Positions 1 through 7,458 of a stretch of 64,000 bases of DNA are shown piece by piece; position 1 is the first letter of the stretch; each line of letters begins with the position of its first letter. The DNA comes from Rs1 sp038900335 (GTDB taxonomy: Bacteria > Pseudomonadota > Gammaproteobacteria > Pseudomonadales > Balneatricaceae): the NCBI GenBank assembly GCA_038900335.1, contig JBBMRB010000004.1, forward strand, positions 62,001 to 126,000, written 5' to 3'. A program made the position numbers and the translations under genes. The notes under the pieces were generated by a model. The model did no database searches. It worked only from the letters and a program-made list of their open reading frames with translations, and was not told the DNA's origin.

Positions 1-99
1 TCCTATCAAGATGAGACCTTAGATCAATTAATTAAGAGGGCAGATGTTGCTCTTTTTGCAGCAAAATCAGCAGGTCGCAATAAATTGATTTTTTCATAA
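1..99 (+). CDS. C-terminal end of a GGDEF (diguanylate cyclase) protein, truncated by the window edge
   Basis: The open frame from base 1 encodes 32 residues and ends with TAA at 97-99. It reads LIKRADVALFAAKSAGRNKL, which is the usual last helix and strand of GGDEF domains (ADxALYxAKxxGRN). The catalytic GG(D/E)EF loop lies upstream of the window, so activity cannot be judged. If active, the protein would make cyclic di-GMP. It converges with the DUF1801 gene, with only 31 bases between them. Confidence 0.8.
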   Translation, partial: SYQDETLDQLIKRADVALFAAKSAGRNKLIFS

Positions 100-130
100 A
101 AATATAGAGCTATTTTATGGCCTAATTTAA

Positions 131-547
131 TTAATTTCCTAATAGAGGGAATTTTTTTAGTTTGTGATAATTGAGACTCATAGAAATACAATGGCTCAAA
201 ATCTTAGTATTAATTTCTTCATCTAGCTGGAAAATGATAGCCCGATTACCCTGATAGTCGAAGACATTAGGGTAAATTTCCCGGAACGTTTCTATCAATT
301 TAGTACTGCAAGTAAAATAAAGATAGTATTGATTAGGTGTTTTTTCACTCCAATCTAAACGGATTGTGCTGCCGTTTTTTACTAAATAGCTTGGCTGCCC
401 CCATTTTAAAGCTTCTGTTAAACAGTCAATATTATCGGCTTTTGCGCTCTCAAGGATATGCCTTCTAAGGTTAAGTAATAAAGGGCGTATATGTTTTGGA
501 TAGCTCGCTAGCTTTTCTCGTATTTCATTTGAGATCAACGTATTCAT
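131..547 (-). CDS. DUF1801 (YdhG-like) domain protein
   Basis: A 138-residue soluble protein with no signal peptide or membrane segment. The central EALKWGQPSYLVKNGSTIRLDW and the later YYLYFTCSTKLIETFREIYP match the DUF1801/YdhG fold, where a conserved W-G-x-P-x-Y segment is typical. Family members are small alpha/beta proteins of unknown biochemical role; some relatives have been linked to iron handling, but nothing here proves that. The ATG at 547 is followed, 15 bases downstream of the stop on the same strand order, by the riboflavin synthase gene lying just upstream (563-1264), so the two are probably co-transcribed. Confidence 0.7.
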   Translation of the reverse strand: MNTLISNEIREKLASYPKHIRPLLLNLRRHILESAKADNIDCLTEALKWGQPSYLVKNGSTIRLDWSEKTPNQYYLYFTCSTKLIETFREIYPNVFDYQGNRAIIFQLDEEINTKILSHCISMSLNYHKLKKFPLLGN

Positions 548-562
548 ATATGCCCTTTAATA

Positions 563-1264
563 TTATAGTTTAGTAGGCGGTGTTGCTAGTGAATGCAAGT
601 CAACACCTTGCTGTTCTAATAACGCTGTTAAAGCAGGCAGTAGCGGGCCTAAGTTTTCTTCAAGGGTCGCTCTGACTGTATCGACGATAACTTGGGTATT
701 TCGCTCAATTTCAACATTTAGGTCATCCCCTACTTTTTTGTGATTAAAGACCGTCATTCGAAGTGTTTCAGGGATGAGCCATATATCAAACCAACCTTCT
801 GTTTTATTAACATCGGCAATCGTCAAGCTTGCGCCATTAATGGCGATATAACCTTTAGGGAAGATATAACCAAGCCACTGCTTACTAACAGCAATACGTA
901 CTCTGAAATTATCTTGCGGTTTTGAAATATCGATAATACGAGCATGAAAATCAATATGTCCAGATAATGGGTGCCCGCCGATCTCTGCGCCATCTTTCGC
1001 AGCGCGCTCAACGTTTACTTTATCACTTTGTTGGTATTGGCTTAATGTGGTTACCGACAAGCTTTGTAACATGACATCAAATGATGCTTGGGTGGCGCTA
1101 ATAAGCTTAGTAACTGTCAAACAAACACCATCAACAGAAACGCTGGCACCTATTGCTAAATCTTGGCAAAAACCAGCTTCAAATAAAATTTGAAAGGTTC
1201 TTACACCATTGTTATCAGTGATTTTTTCTAATGTAGCAACGCTTTGAATAATGCCTGTGAACAC
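563..1264 (-). CDS. ribE: Riboflavin synthase, alpha-subunit type
   Basis: A 233-residue lumazine-binding protein that should dismutate two 6,7-dimethyl-8-ribityllumazine molecules to riboflavin. Two tandem lumazine-binding barrels are visible: the first starts MFTGIIQ and holds SVSVDGVCLTV (S41, C48) and GGHPLSGHID (H98, H103); the second holds KGYIAINGASLTI and IPETLRMT. All the residues usually required are present. The C-terminus is about 20 residues longer than the E. coli enzyme. It is not in a ribD-ribE-ribBA-ribH operon, so it may be a stand-alone copy. The start codon is GTG at 1264, preceded by AGGT inside a perfect stem (see the leader feature). Confidence 0.9.
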   Translation of the reverse strand: MFTGIIQSVATLEKITDNNGVRTFQILFEAGFCQDLAIGASVSVDGVCLTVTKLISATQASFDVMLQSLSVTTLSQYQQSDKVNVERAAKDGAEIGGHPLSGHIDFHARIIDISKPQDNFRVRIAVSKQWLGYIFPKGYIAINGASLTIADVNKTEGWFDIWLIPETLRMTVFNHKKVGDDLNVEIERNTQVIVDTVRATLEENLGPLLPALTALLEQQGVDLHSLATPPTKL

Positions 1265-1338
1265 AAAAATACCTATTAAGTCAGGGAGAATGAATCATAT
1301 TATTAGCCTATTCTATCAGGCAATAACTAATAGGTATT
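1265..1338 (-). promoter_or_regulatory. Structured leader of the riboflavin synthase gene, ribosome-binding site in a stem
   Basis: On the minus strand an 11-base arm AATACCTATTA (1338-1328) is perfectly complementary to TAATAGGTATT (1278-1268), which ends three bases before the GTG start and contains the only Shine-Dalgarno-like bases (AGGT). Between the arms a second hairpin can form: TTATTGCCT paired with AGGCTAATAA with a single bulge (about 1325-1299). The fold would hide the ribosome-binding site. No FMN riboswitch (RFN) consensus was recognised. The arms are seen directly; a regulatory role is inferred. Confidence 0.45.
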
Positions 1339-1457
1339 GTACGAAATATACCTATCTGGGATAACTAAATATCGTTTATCAATTATAGTTGATAATGAAT
1401 CAGGAGTAATCATTATATCGTAAGTTGCGCTTATACTGCTAAGAAAGGCAATATCAA

Positions 1458-1497
1458 AGGAAATAAAAAGATACCAGCTGCTAGCTTGCAGCTGATA
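1458..1497 (-). terminator. Rho-independent terminator of ald
   Basis: Read on the minus strand, CAGCTGC-AAGCTA-GCAGCTG (1495-1476, extended by AT pairs) forms a strong hairpin just past the ald stop and is followed by GTATCTTTTTATTT. Position and U-rich tail fit an intrinsic terminator. Confidence 0.7.
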
Positions 1498-1520
1498 TAA
1501 GGACTAGATATTCTTAGAGT

Positions 1521-2636
1521 TTAAGCGATTGCAGATTCGGCAGTCACGTATTCGTAGCCTAAGTTTTTAGCGACAGCTTCAAAAGTAATATCGCCGCGAT
1601 GAACATTTAAGCCATTGCGTAAATGTTTATCATCTTTTAATGCTTGCTTATAACCTTTGTTCGCTAAGTTTAGAATAAAAGGTAGCGTGGCATTAGTTAA
1701 AGCGAAGGTGGAGGTGCGGGCAACACCGCCTGGCATGTTGGCAACACAGTAATGCACAACACCATCGACAATATAAATTGGGTCTTGATGAGTGGTGGCT
1801 CTTGATGTCTCAAAACAGCCGCCTTGGTCAATCGCAACATCAACTAATACCGCGCCATCTTTCATCTGTTTTAGGTTTTCTTTAGTGACAAGTTTTGGAG
1901 CAGCAGCACCTGGTATCAGTACTGCACCAATAACTAAATCTGCATCTAATATCTGTGCCTCTAAAGATTCGGTATTTGAATAGAGTGTTTTTAGGGCGGG
2001 ACCATACAGAGCATCAAGCTCTTTTAAACGCGCTAGTGATCTATCGAGGATAGTGACATCAGCACCTAAGCCAATTGCCATACGCGCTGCATTGACACCG
2101 ACAACACCGCCGCCAATAACGACAACTTTAGCAGGTGCAACACCAGGAACTCCACCAAGCAATACACCCACACCACCTTGTGCTTTTTCAAGAGCGTGTG
2201 CACCTGCTTGAATGGCCATACGACCGGCTACTTCGCTCATAGGTGCAAGTAGTGGCAAGCCGCGATGATCATCTGTCACTGTCTCATAGGCAATAGCAAC
2301 AGCATCTGATTTAATTAACAATTGCGTTTGTTTTGGATCTGGAGCTAAATGCAGATAAGTAAATAGTAATTGGCCTGAGCGCAGCATTTTGCACTCATTT
2401 TGTTGCGGCTCTTTTACTTTAACTATCATGTCAGCCTTTGCAAAAATTTCCTCGGGGGTATCAATAATTGAAGCACCCGCACTAACGTATTGATCATCTG
2501 TAAAGCCGACTTCTTTACCTCCATCTTTTTGGATAATAACTTGATGGCCAGCTGCAATAACTTCTCTAACACCTGCAGGGGTCATACCGATACGATATTC
2601 ATGATTTTTTATTTCTTTTGGTACACCAATTAACAT
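1521..2636 (-). CDS. ald: Alanine dehydrogenase
   Basis: A 371-residue NAD-dependent enzyme that reversibly deaminates L-alanine to pyruvate and ammonia. The N-terminal MLIGVPKEIKNHEYRIGMTP gives the catalytic region with R15; K75 (IVKVKEP) and H96 (TYLHLAPD) are in the positions known from the Mycobacterium enzyme. The Rossmann motif VVVIGGGVVGVNAARMA lies at about 171-187, and VVHYCVANMPGGVARTST near 290-308 is diagnostic. Length is normal for the family. The ATG at 2636 has AGGAG about seven bases upstream. It stands alone with its own terminator; the 345-base upstream region is shared with a divergent EamA gene. In other bacteria ald is often under Lrp/AsnC-type control. Confidence 0.95.
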   Translation of the reverse strand: MLIGVPKEIKNHEYRIGMTPAGVREVIAAGHQVIIQKDGGKEVGFTDDQYVSAGASIIDTPEEIFAKADMIVKVKEPQQNECKMLRSGQLLFTYLHLAPDPKQTQLLIKSDAVAIAYETVTDDHRGLPLLAPMSEVAGRMAIQAGAHALEKAQGGVGVLLGGVPGVAPAKVVVIGGGVVGVNAARMAIGLGADVTILDRSLARLKELDALYGPALKTLYSNTESLEAQILDADLVIGAVLIPGAAAPKLVTKENLKQMKDGAVLVDVAIDQGGCFETSRATTHQDPIYIVDGVVHYCVANMPGGVARTSTFALTNATLPFILNLANKGYKQALKDDKHLRNGLNVHRGDITFEAVAKNLGYEYVTAESAIA

Positions 2637-2981
2637 ATTCAGCTCCTAGTATTAAAGTTCTTATTAACTAAATTCAGAATAGCAAAAAAATAAACATGAA
2701 AAGAACTTTATTTTAGTATTTTTTTGGTTTTATTTTCTACAATAGTTTTTATTTGCAGGCTTTATAACTGCTTATTTGTTTTTATTCGATTTTTAAAGCT
2801 TTTCTGTTTTATGCTTTTTATTTAACGAGTGACTTTGGTTAAGTTAGCGGCTATCTATGAAATATCAACTTAAATTAGCATTTTTTATTCTAGTGTGCGT
2901 TTAAAATAGAATCTTTATTGAGATCTCACTAAGTGCAAGTCATACTGTTTTATTTTGCTGAATTAGACACAAGAGAGCGTA
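2637..2981. other. Divergent, very AT-rich intergenic region between ald and an EamA gene
   Basis: A region of 345 bases with no coding frame supported. It must carry the promoters of both divergent genes. The one structured element is a perfect 10-base inverted repeat, TAAAGTTCTT at 2653-2662 and AAGAACTTTA at 2701-2710, close to the ald start. T- and A-tracts fill 2720-2830. No confident -10/-35 pair could be fixed. Confidence 0.4.
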
Positions 2982-3953
2982 ATGACTGAATTATCGATGA
3001 AACCTGAAACACCAACTATTAATTACCTTGCGACAGTTTTTTATACCCTATTAGCATTAGTGGCATTTGCTGCTAATTCAGTATTGTGCCGAATGGCTCT
3101 TGAGCTGCAAAATGATGGCGCAGCCATTGATGCTGGTAGCTTTACTATTGTTAGGCTGGTTTCAGGCATTGTAACTTTGATGGCGATTTTTTGGATGATA
3201 GCGTTTAAAAATAAGATGAAACGTAATATCACCAGCGACAGTGAAAAAAAGTCAGCGCGCGCTAGCCAAGATTTGCTGCAGATAACTGATATTAAAAAAA
3301 TGAAAGGTAGTTGGCTAGGCGCTATCACCTTATTTTTATATGCCTTTGGCTTCTCATATGCCTATGTTTCACTAGAGACGGGAACAGGAGCGCTAATTTT
3401 GTTTGGGGTGGTACAAATAACAATGATATTAGTATCAATGTATTCAGGGCACAAACTCGTTAAAACAGAATGGCTTGGTATTGCGATCGCTTTTTTAGGA
3501 TTTATTTATTTGGTATTGCCAGGTGTTTCTGCTCCCTCTTTGCAAGGCTTGTTATTGATGAGTGTCGCGGGTATTGCCTGGGGATTTTATACGGTATCAG
3601 GAAGAGCATCGACAGCGCCTTTAGCAGATACAGCGTTTAATTTTTTAAGAACCACTCCCTTTGTTATCGCCCTTATTATTTATAACTATAATGATTATTA
3701 CCTGACTGATACAGGCCTTGTTCTAGCTGTTATTTCAGGCGCGATAACGTCTGGCTTTGGTTATACTATTTGGTATGCTGCACTGCGTGGCTTAAAAACG
3801 ATGCAAGCTGCTGTATTGCAACTGTTGGTGCCAATCATTGCTGCTATTGGCGGGGTCATCTTTGTTGCAGAGCCTTTAACAGAGCGTTTAATTATTGCTG
3901 GCGTATTAATTTTAGGCGGTATTGGCTTGGTTATATTAGGCAGGGGAAAGTAG
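2982..3953 (+). CDS. EamA/DMT-superfamily transporter
   Basis: A 323-residue membrane protein with about ten hydrophobic segments arranged as two EamA repeats: the first from about residue 15, the second from about residue 170 (LLLMSVAGIAWGFYTVSGRAS). The typical end VLQLLVPIIAAIGGVIFVAEPL is present at about 277-298. A charged cytoplasmic loop at about 76-105 separates TM2 and TM3 and is longer than usual. Family members export amino acids, purines or other metabolites; substrate cannot be inferred here. A GNAT gene follows after 27 bases, probably in the same transcript. Confidence 0.85.
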   Translation: MTELSMKPETPTINYLATVFYTLLALVAFAANSVLCRMALELQNDGAAIDAGSFTIVRLVSGIVTLMAIFWMIAFKNKMKRNITSDSEKKSARASQDLLQITDIKKMKGSWLGAITLFLYAFGFSYAYVSLETGTGALILFGVVQITMILVSMYSGHKLVKTEWLGIAIAFLGFIYLVLPGVSAPSLQGLLLMSVAGIAWGFYTVSGRASTAPLADTAFNFLRTTPFVIALIIYNYNDYYLTDTGLVLAVISGAITSGFGYTIWYAALRGLKTMQAAVLQLLVPIIAAIGGVIFVAEPLTERLIIAGVLILGGIGLVILGRGK

Positions 3954-3980
3954 ATTAATTAAAATTTTTTTAAATATACT

Positions 3981-4427
3981 ATGGCGAAGAGTATGCAATA
4001 TATACGTGCGCAGCACAGCGATTTAGATGAGCTTGTACAATTGAGAATCAAGGCAATGAGACCCAGTTTAGAAAAAGTTGGTCGCTTTGATATAAAGCGT
4101 GCGAAAGCGCGTCTCGCCGATAATTTTGATCCGATTAGTACTTATAAAATATTGAAAAATAACAATTTATTAGGTTTTTATGTATTGCTTAATAACGACG
4201 ATTGTTTTTGGCTAGATCATTTTTATATCGATAATGACTATCAAGGGTTAGGTATAGGCGAATCTGTACTTGATCATATTAAAGAGGTTGTCAAAGAGCA
4301 ATCAAAGCCATTGCGACTCACAGCGCTTAAGCAAAGTAGAGCAAATGAGTTTTATGTAAAACAAGGTTTTGTGGTGATAGAGCAGCAGCCTTGGGATAAT
4401 CTTTATCAGTATAATTTGCACAATTAA
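3981..4427 (+). CDS. GNAT-family N-acetyltransferase
   Basis: A 148-residue acetyltransferase-fold protein. The acetyl-CoA pyrophosphate loop is seen as YQGLGIGESVLDHI (about residues 88-101), preceded by the strand FWLDHFYID and followed by LRLTALKQSRANEFYVKQGF, the usual motif B. The acceptor substrate is unknown. Start is taken as ATG 3981; an in-frame ATG at 3993 is also possible because neither has a clear ribosome-binding site. It lies 27 bases behind an EamA exporter gene and converges with the anti-sigma-like gene. Confidence 0.8.
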   Translation: MAKSMQYIRAQHSDLDELVQLRIKAMRPSLEKVGRFDIKRAKARLADNFDPISTYKILKNNNLLGFYVLLNNDDCFWLDHFYIDNDYQGLGIGESVLDHIKEVVKEQSKPLRLTALKQSRANEFYVKQGFVVIEQQPWDNLYQYNLHN

Positions 4428-4436
4428 TGGGTGAGT

Positions 4437-5000
4437 TTAAAACGCAAGCCCCATTAACAGACCCTTTTCACGCCATAATCTTACTTTCACACCATCGACA
4501 TAAATTTCATTGTCGGTTATTTGATCAATATCATCAGCAGATAATTTTGCTTGATAGAACGTATATTCAGAATCAGTTTTTGCATGGTGTACTTTGAGTT
4601 GCGCAGCTACTTTACCATTGATATTACAATAGCGCCCGCCGATTAGTTTCCATTCTTTAGTGTCTATCTTGGCTGATGATACTAATTTGAAACCGAGTTT
4701 GCTTAAGTGATTTTGTACAATATTATAATCTGGGCTAAGTACTTCCATTTGTAATTTAATACTGTGGTTGTAGGCAATTTGTTTGGATATATGATTATCA
4801 TGTGAGTGAAAAAAAGATAGGTACAATATGCTGATACAAACTAGCGCGCAAGTGGAGGCAATATAGCGATGAGAATTGCTTTTTTTACGAGAGGATTTTA
4901 ATTGCTGAAGTTTTTGTAGTTGTGCAACACTCAAGTGTTGCTCTAAATAATGGGAGTTGAGCTGCTCCTTAAAGTTTGTGGTCTTTTTTGAGTCGCTCAT
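4437..5000 (-). CDS. Single-pass membrane protein, probable anti-sigma factor partner
   Basis: About 187 residues from the ATG at 5000; the frame is open back to a TTG at 5018, but AGG upstream of the ATG makes 5000 the better start. A charged cytoplasmic N-terminus of about 45 residues, one hydrophobic segment (about 46-64, YIASTCALVCISILYLSFF) and a C-terminal extracytoplasmic part of about 120 residues are visible. The gene overlaps the end of the ECF sigma gene by 32 bases, the standard arrangement for sigma/anti-sigma pairs. No zinc-binding HxxxCxxC motif is present, so it is not a ZAS-type anti-sigma factor. Function rests on context. Confidence 0.6.
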   Translation of the reverse strand: MSDSKKTTNFKEQLNSHYLEQHLSVAQLQKLQQLKSSRKKSNSHRYIASTCALVCISILYLSFFHSHDNHISKQIAYNHSIKLQMEVLSPDYNIVQNHLSKLGFKLVSSAKIDTKEWKLIGGRYCNINGKVAAQLKVHHAKTDSEYTFYQAKLSADDIDQITDNEIYVDGVKVRLWREKGLLMGLAF

Positions 5001-5535
5001 TATCTGCTGCCTGTCCAATTAAATAGCTGTGTTGTTGTTTAAGTCGCTTTTTTAAACGGCTTAAGCGTGATAATAGTGTGCCTCTAGGGGTATTTGTACT
5101 GTCCGCTAGTTCCTGTACCGTATTACCCTCAACTGCCCATAGGAACAACAGCTCCCTCTCTTTAGGGGCTAGCTCTTTAAGGATGATGGCAACGTGTTGT
5201 TGGTCTATTACTAATGACTCTAATGCTTGGGTTGTCTCGTGCTCTGTTGCGTCATGGGCAAAAAAATTGCTATTAACAACAAGCTCTAACTTGTGCTTTC
5301 GGTATTGATCAATGAAATCATTTTTAATCATCCGGCACATATAGCTTTTTAGTTTTTGCTGACACTGCAATACATCTCTATCTTTTAAAGATAGCACCTT
5401 TTCACAACTATTTTGTAAAAGGTCATATGCATTATGCTCATTGTGAGTGAGAGCTAGAGCGTATCGATATAACGCATTTAGTAATACTTCATTTAATACA
5501 ACTTTTGGCGTTGGCCAAATTAAATTAATCATCAT
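4969..5535 (-). CDS. ECF-type RNA polymerase sigma factor
   Basis: A 188-residue sigma-70 family protein lacking regions 1 and 3. Region 2 spans about 20-90 (LYRYALALTHNEHNAYDLLQ; KLKSYMCRMIKNDFIDQYRK). Region 4 spans about 115-170, with LAPKERELLFLWAVEGNTVQ followed by the helix-turn-helix ELADSTNTPRGTLLSRLSRL. Start ATG 5535 (a second Met follows directly). It is the first gene of a two-gene unit with the membrane protein at 4437-5000. A possible sigma-70-like promoter TTGCAA-18-TACAAT lies at 5616-5587 on the minus strand. Stimulus and regulon are unknown. Confidence 0.85.
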   Translation of the reverse strand: MMINLIWPTPKVVLNEVLLNALYRYALALTHNEHNAYDLLQNSCEKVLSLKDRDVLQCQQKLKSYMCRMIKNDFIDQYRKHKLELVVNSNFFAHDATEHETTQALESLVIDQQHVAIILKELAPKERELLFLWAVEGNTVQELADSTNTPRGTLLSRLSRLKKRLKQQHSYLIGQAADNERLKKDHKL

Positions 5536-6026
5536 GTGAATGTAACAGAGCGAGCATATATAGCAACTAATTTTTTACACTAAATTATTGTAAATAAGGG
5601 TAATAAAACGTTGCAAGCGCAGAGGTTTAAGTTGAAAAATAATACCGCCAACTGTTAGAGGAACATACGGGCAAGTTAGAGATTACTTTGTCCAAAATGA
5701 AAAACATAAGTCTCTAAAAGTAATAGCTGAGATCAATATGCATTTAACAATGACATTCATATTTGGTCCCCTCAAAGCATCAATCTAACTGCCCGTATGT
5801 TTTAACTAAAACATTATAAAAATATACAGTGTTATATAAGACGAATAACTGCAGGATTTGATTGCATATATTTCAATTTTTTTGCAACAGCAATATTCAC
5901 AAACTTAGATCGATATAATAAATGTGCTTAAATGTCTGTTTTTACCCTCAAACTAGGTTAATTTCACCATTATCAGCAGTGCATTAATTTTCTAAACTAG
6001 TGTCTTTTATTTATGGGATATTGACG
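5536..6026. other. Divergent intergenic region between the ECF sigma gene and the DUF1272 gene
   Basis: A region of 491 bases without a supported gene. The first 80 bases carry a possible sigma-gene promoter, the middle is filled by the MITE-like inverted repeat (5654-5812), and the last 200 bases are AT-rich and should hold the promoter of the DUF1272 gene. Confidence 0.4.
5654..5812. repeat. MITE-like element with long imperfect terminal inverted repeats
   Basis: AACATACGGGC at 5662-5672 is perfectly inverted as GCCCGTATGTT at 5791-5801. The match continues inward: AAGTTAGAGATT on the left against AATCTAAC on the right, then CTTTG-TCCAAAATGAA against TTCATATTTGG-CTCAAAG with a few gaps. 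Outer flanks also pair loosely. Together they make an almost self-complementary block of about 150 bases with no open frame. This is the architecture of a non-autonomous miniature inverted-repeat element; no copy was noticed elsewhere in the window and no target duplication could be fixed. Confidence 0.5.
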
Positions 6027-6326
6027 ATGTTAGAATTAAAATCTTGTTGTGAGCACTGCGCTAGAGAATTGCCGGCTAATTCGAAAGATGCACGCATATG
6101 CTCTTTTGAATGTACCTTTTGCGTAGATTGTGTTGAAAATTTGCTCAAATGTATTTGCCCTAATTGCGGGGGGGAATTTCAAAATAGGCCAGTGAGACCA
6201 GCAGTGAATTTTAAAAATAGTAATTTTTTAGGGCAATACCCCGCACAGTTTGAATCGCTCTATAAGCCTGTTGATTTATCAGAACATGAAAAACTGATTA
6301 AAAAAGTATTATCAAAGGCTAGCTGA
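6027..6326 (+). CDS. DUF1272 small cysteine-rich protein
   Basis: About 99 residues from ATG 6027 (MLELKSCCEHCARELPANS). The frame is open back to GTG 6000, but family members begin with MLEL(K/R), which decides the start. Paired cysteines in CCEHC, ARICSFECTFCVDC and CICPNCGG look like a zinc-ribbon-like metal site. The following segment QNRPVRPA is also typical. Family function is unknown. It has no co-directional partner within 200 bases. Confidence 0.85.
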   Translation: MLELKSCCEHCARELPANSKDARICSFECTFCVDCVENLLKCICPNCGGEFQNRPVRPAVNFKNSNFLGQYPAQFESLYKPVDLSEHEKLIKKVLSKAS

Positions 6327-6549
6327 GGGGTATTAAATTAGCTCAATCATAATGTTTTAATAAAAAGCCATCAGCTTTACTATCAATAAGCTTCGCCTAA
6401 CAGCGCTTTGATGGTAGATTGTCGTACATGTTTTTCGTTAACCCTCTATTATCAATAGAAAAATATGTTCTATTACTAAGTTTGCTAATGGCTGGCAAGA
6501 TGCTGGTTGCCAATGCGAGTTTGAACATGATAAACCTGAGTATAAATTA

Positions 6550-7449
6550 ATGAGTATTAAAGATTCAGTATTGGCTTTTATCATTGTCTTGGTCTGGGGT
6601 GTTAACTTCGTGGTCATTGCCTATGGTTTATATGGTATGCCACCTTTTTTACTTGGTGGCGTACGGTTTTTACTCGTTTTTGCGATAGGGTGTTGGTTTG
6701 TAAAACGTCCGAATATTCCGTTCAAATGGCTGTTAGGTTATGCATTAGCCATTAGCTTTGCTCAGTTTGGTTTTTTATTCTTGGCGATGTCGCTGGGCAT
6801 GCCGGCAGGTTTGGCATCTTTGATTTTGCAATCCCAAGCGCTGTTTACTTTGATTTTTGCTTATTTATTGTTGAAAGAACAAATTAAAATATCACAGATA
6901 CTGACGATACTCGTAGCAGGTATTGGTCTAGCTCTTATTGGTGTCAGCAGTGGCGATAGTAAAATGTCACTGATAGGTTTTGTTTTAACTATTTTAGCGG
7001 CGTCTAGCTGGGCACTTGGTAATTTGGTGACACGGGCTATTTCACAGCAGGGCTATAAAGTTGACTCTGGGCTAGTCGTATGGGCTGCACTGATTTCTAG
7101 CGGGCCATTTTTTGTCGTATCTTTATTTGTCGATGGCTGGGATGTGATAGTCGACTCACTCATTAACATTAATACAGCCTCTGTATTATCACTGCTTTAT
7201 TTGGCGTTAGTGGCGACAATTATAGGCTATAGTTTATGGAGTTATTTGCTTGCTAAATACCCCGCGGGTGTGGTGGCTCCGTTAACGCTTGGTGTACCTA
7301 TTATTGGTTTGTTGTCCGCCTCTATTATTCTCAATGAAGATTTAAATGCACAGCAGTGGCTAGGTGCTGTGATTGTTATGTTTGGTTTGATGATTAATAT
7401 GCGCTTAGATAAACAGGTGATGAAATCACTTAGGCGAATGTTTAATTAA
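6550..7449 (+). CDS. EamA/DMT-superfamily transporter, YdcZ/RhaT-like exporter
   Basis: A 299-residue inner-membrane protein with ten hydrophobic segments in two EamA repeats. VWGVNFVVIAYGLYGMPPFL (about 15-34) opens the first and LAASSWALGNLVTRAIS (about 149-165) the second; LLKEQIKISQILTILVAGIG and LNEDLNAQQWLGAVIVMFGL are the paired repeat ends. It resembles the O-acetylserine/cysteine exporter EamA subgroup, but this cannot be proved by reading. A GlxA-type regulator gene follows after nine bases, so the pair is probably one operon with the regulator responding to an exported metabolite. Confidence 0.85.
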   Translation: MSIKDSVLAFIIVLVWGVNFVVIAYGLYGMPPFLLGGVRFLLVFAIGCWFVKRPNIPFKWLLGYALAISFAQFGFLFLAMSLGMPAGLASLILQSQALFTLIFAYLLLKEQIKISQILTILVAGIGLALIGVSSGDSKMSLIGFVLTILAASSWALGNLVTRAISQQGYKVDSGLVVWAALISSGPFFVVSLFVDGWDVIVDSLININTASVLSLLYLALVATIIGYSLWSYLLAKYPAGVVAPLTLGVPIIGLLSASIILNEDLNAQQWLGAVIVMFGLMINMRLDKQVMKSLRRMFN

Positions 7450-7458
7450 GGAGGGCAG

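Noticed and set aside
823..1011. Frames lying opposite or out of frame within riboflavin synthase and many other genes
   Set aside because: They overlap well-supported genes, show no domain motifs and lack their own ribosome-binding sites.
1265..1338. FMN riboswitch ahead of riboflavin synthase
   Set aside because: The conserved RFN segments were not found; only a simple two-stem fold is present.
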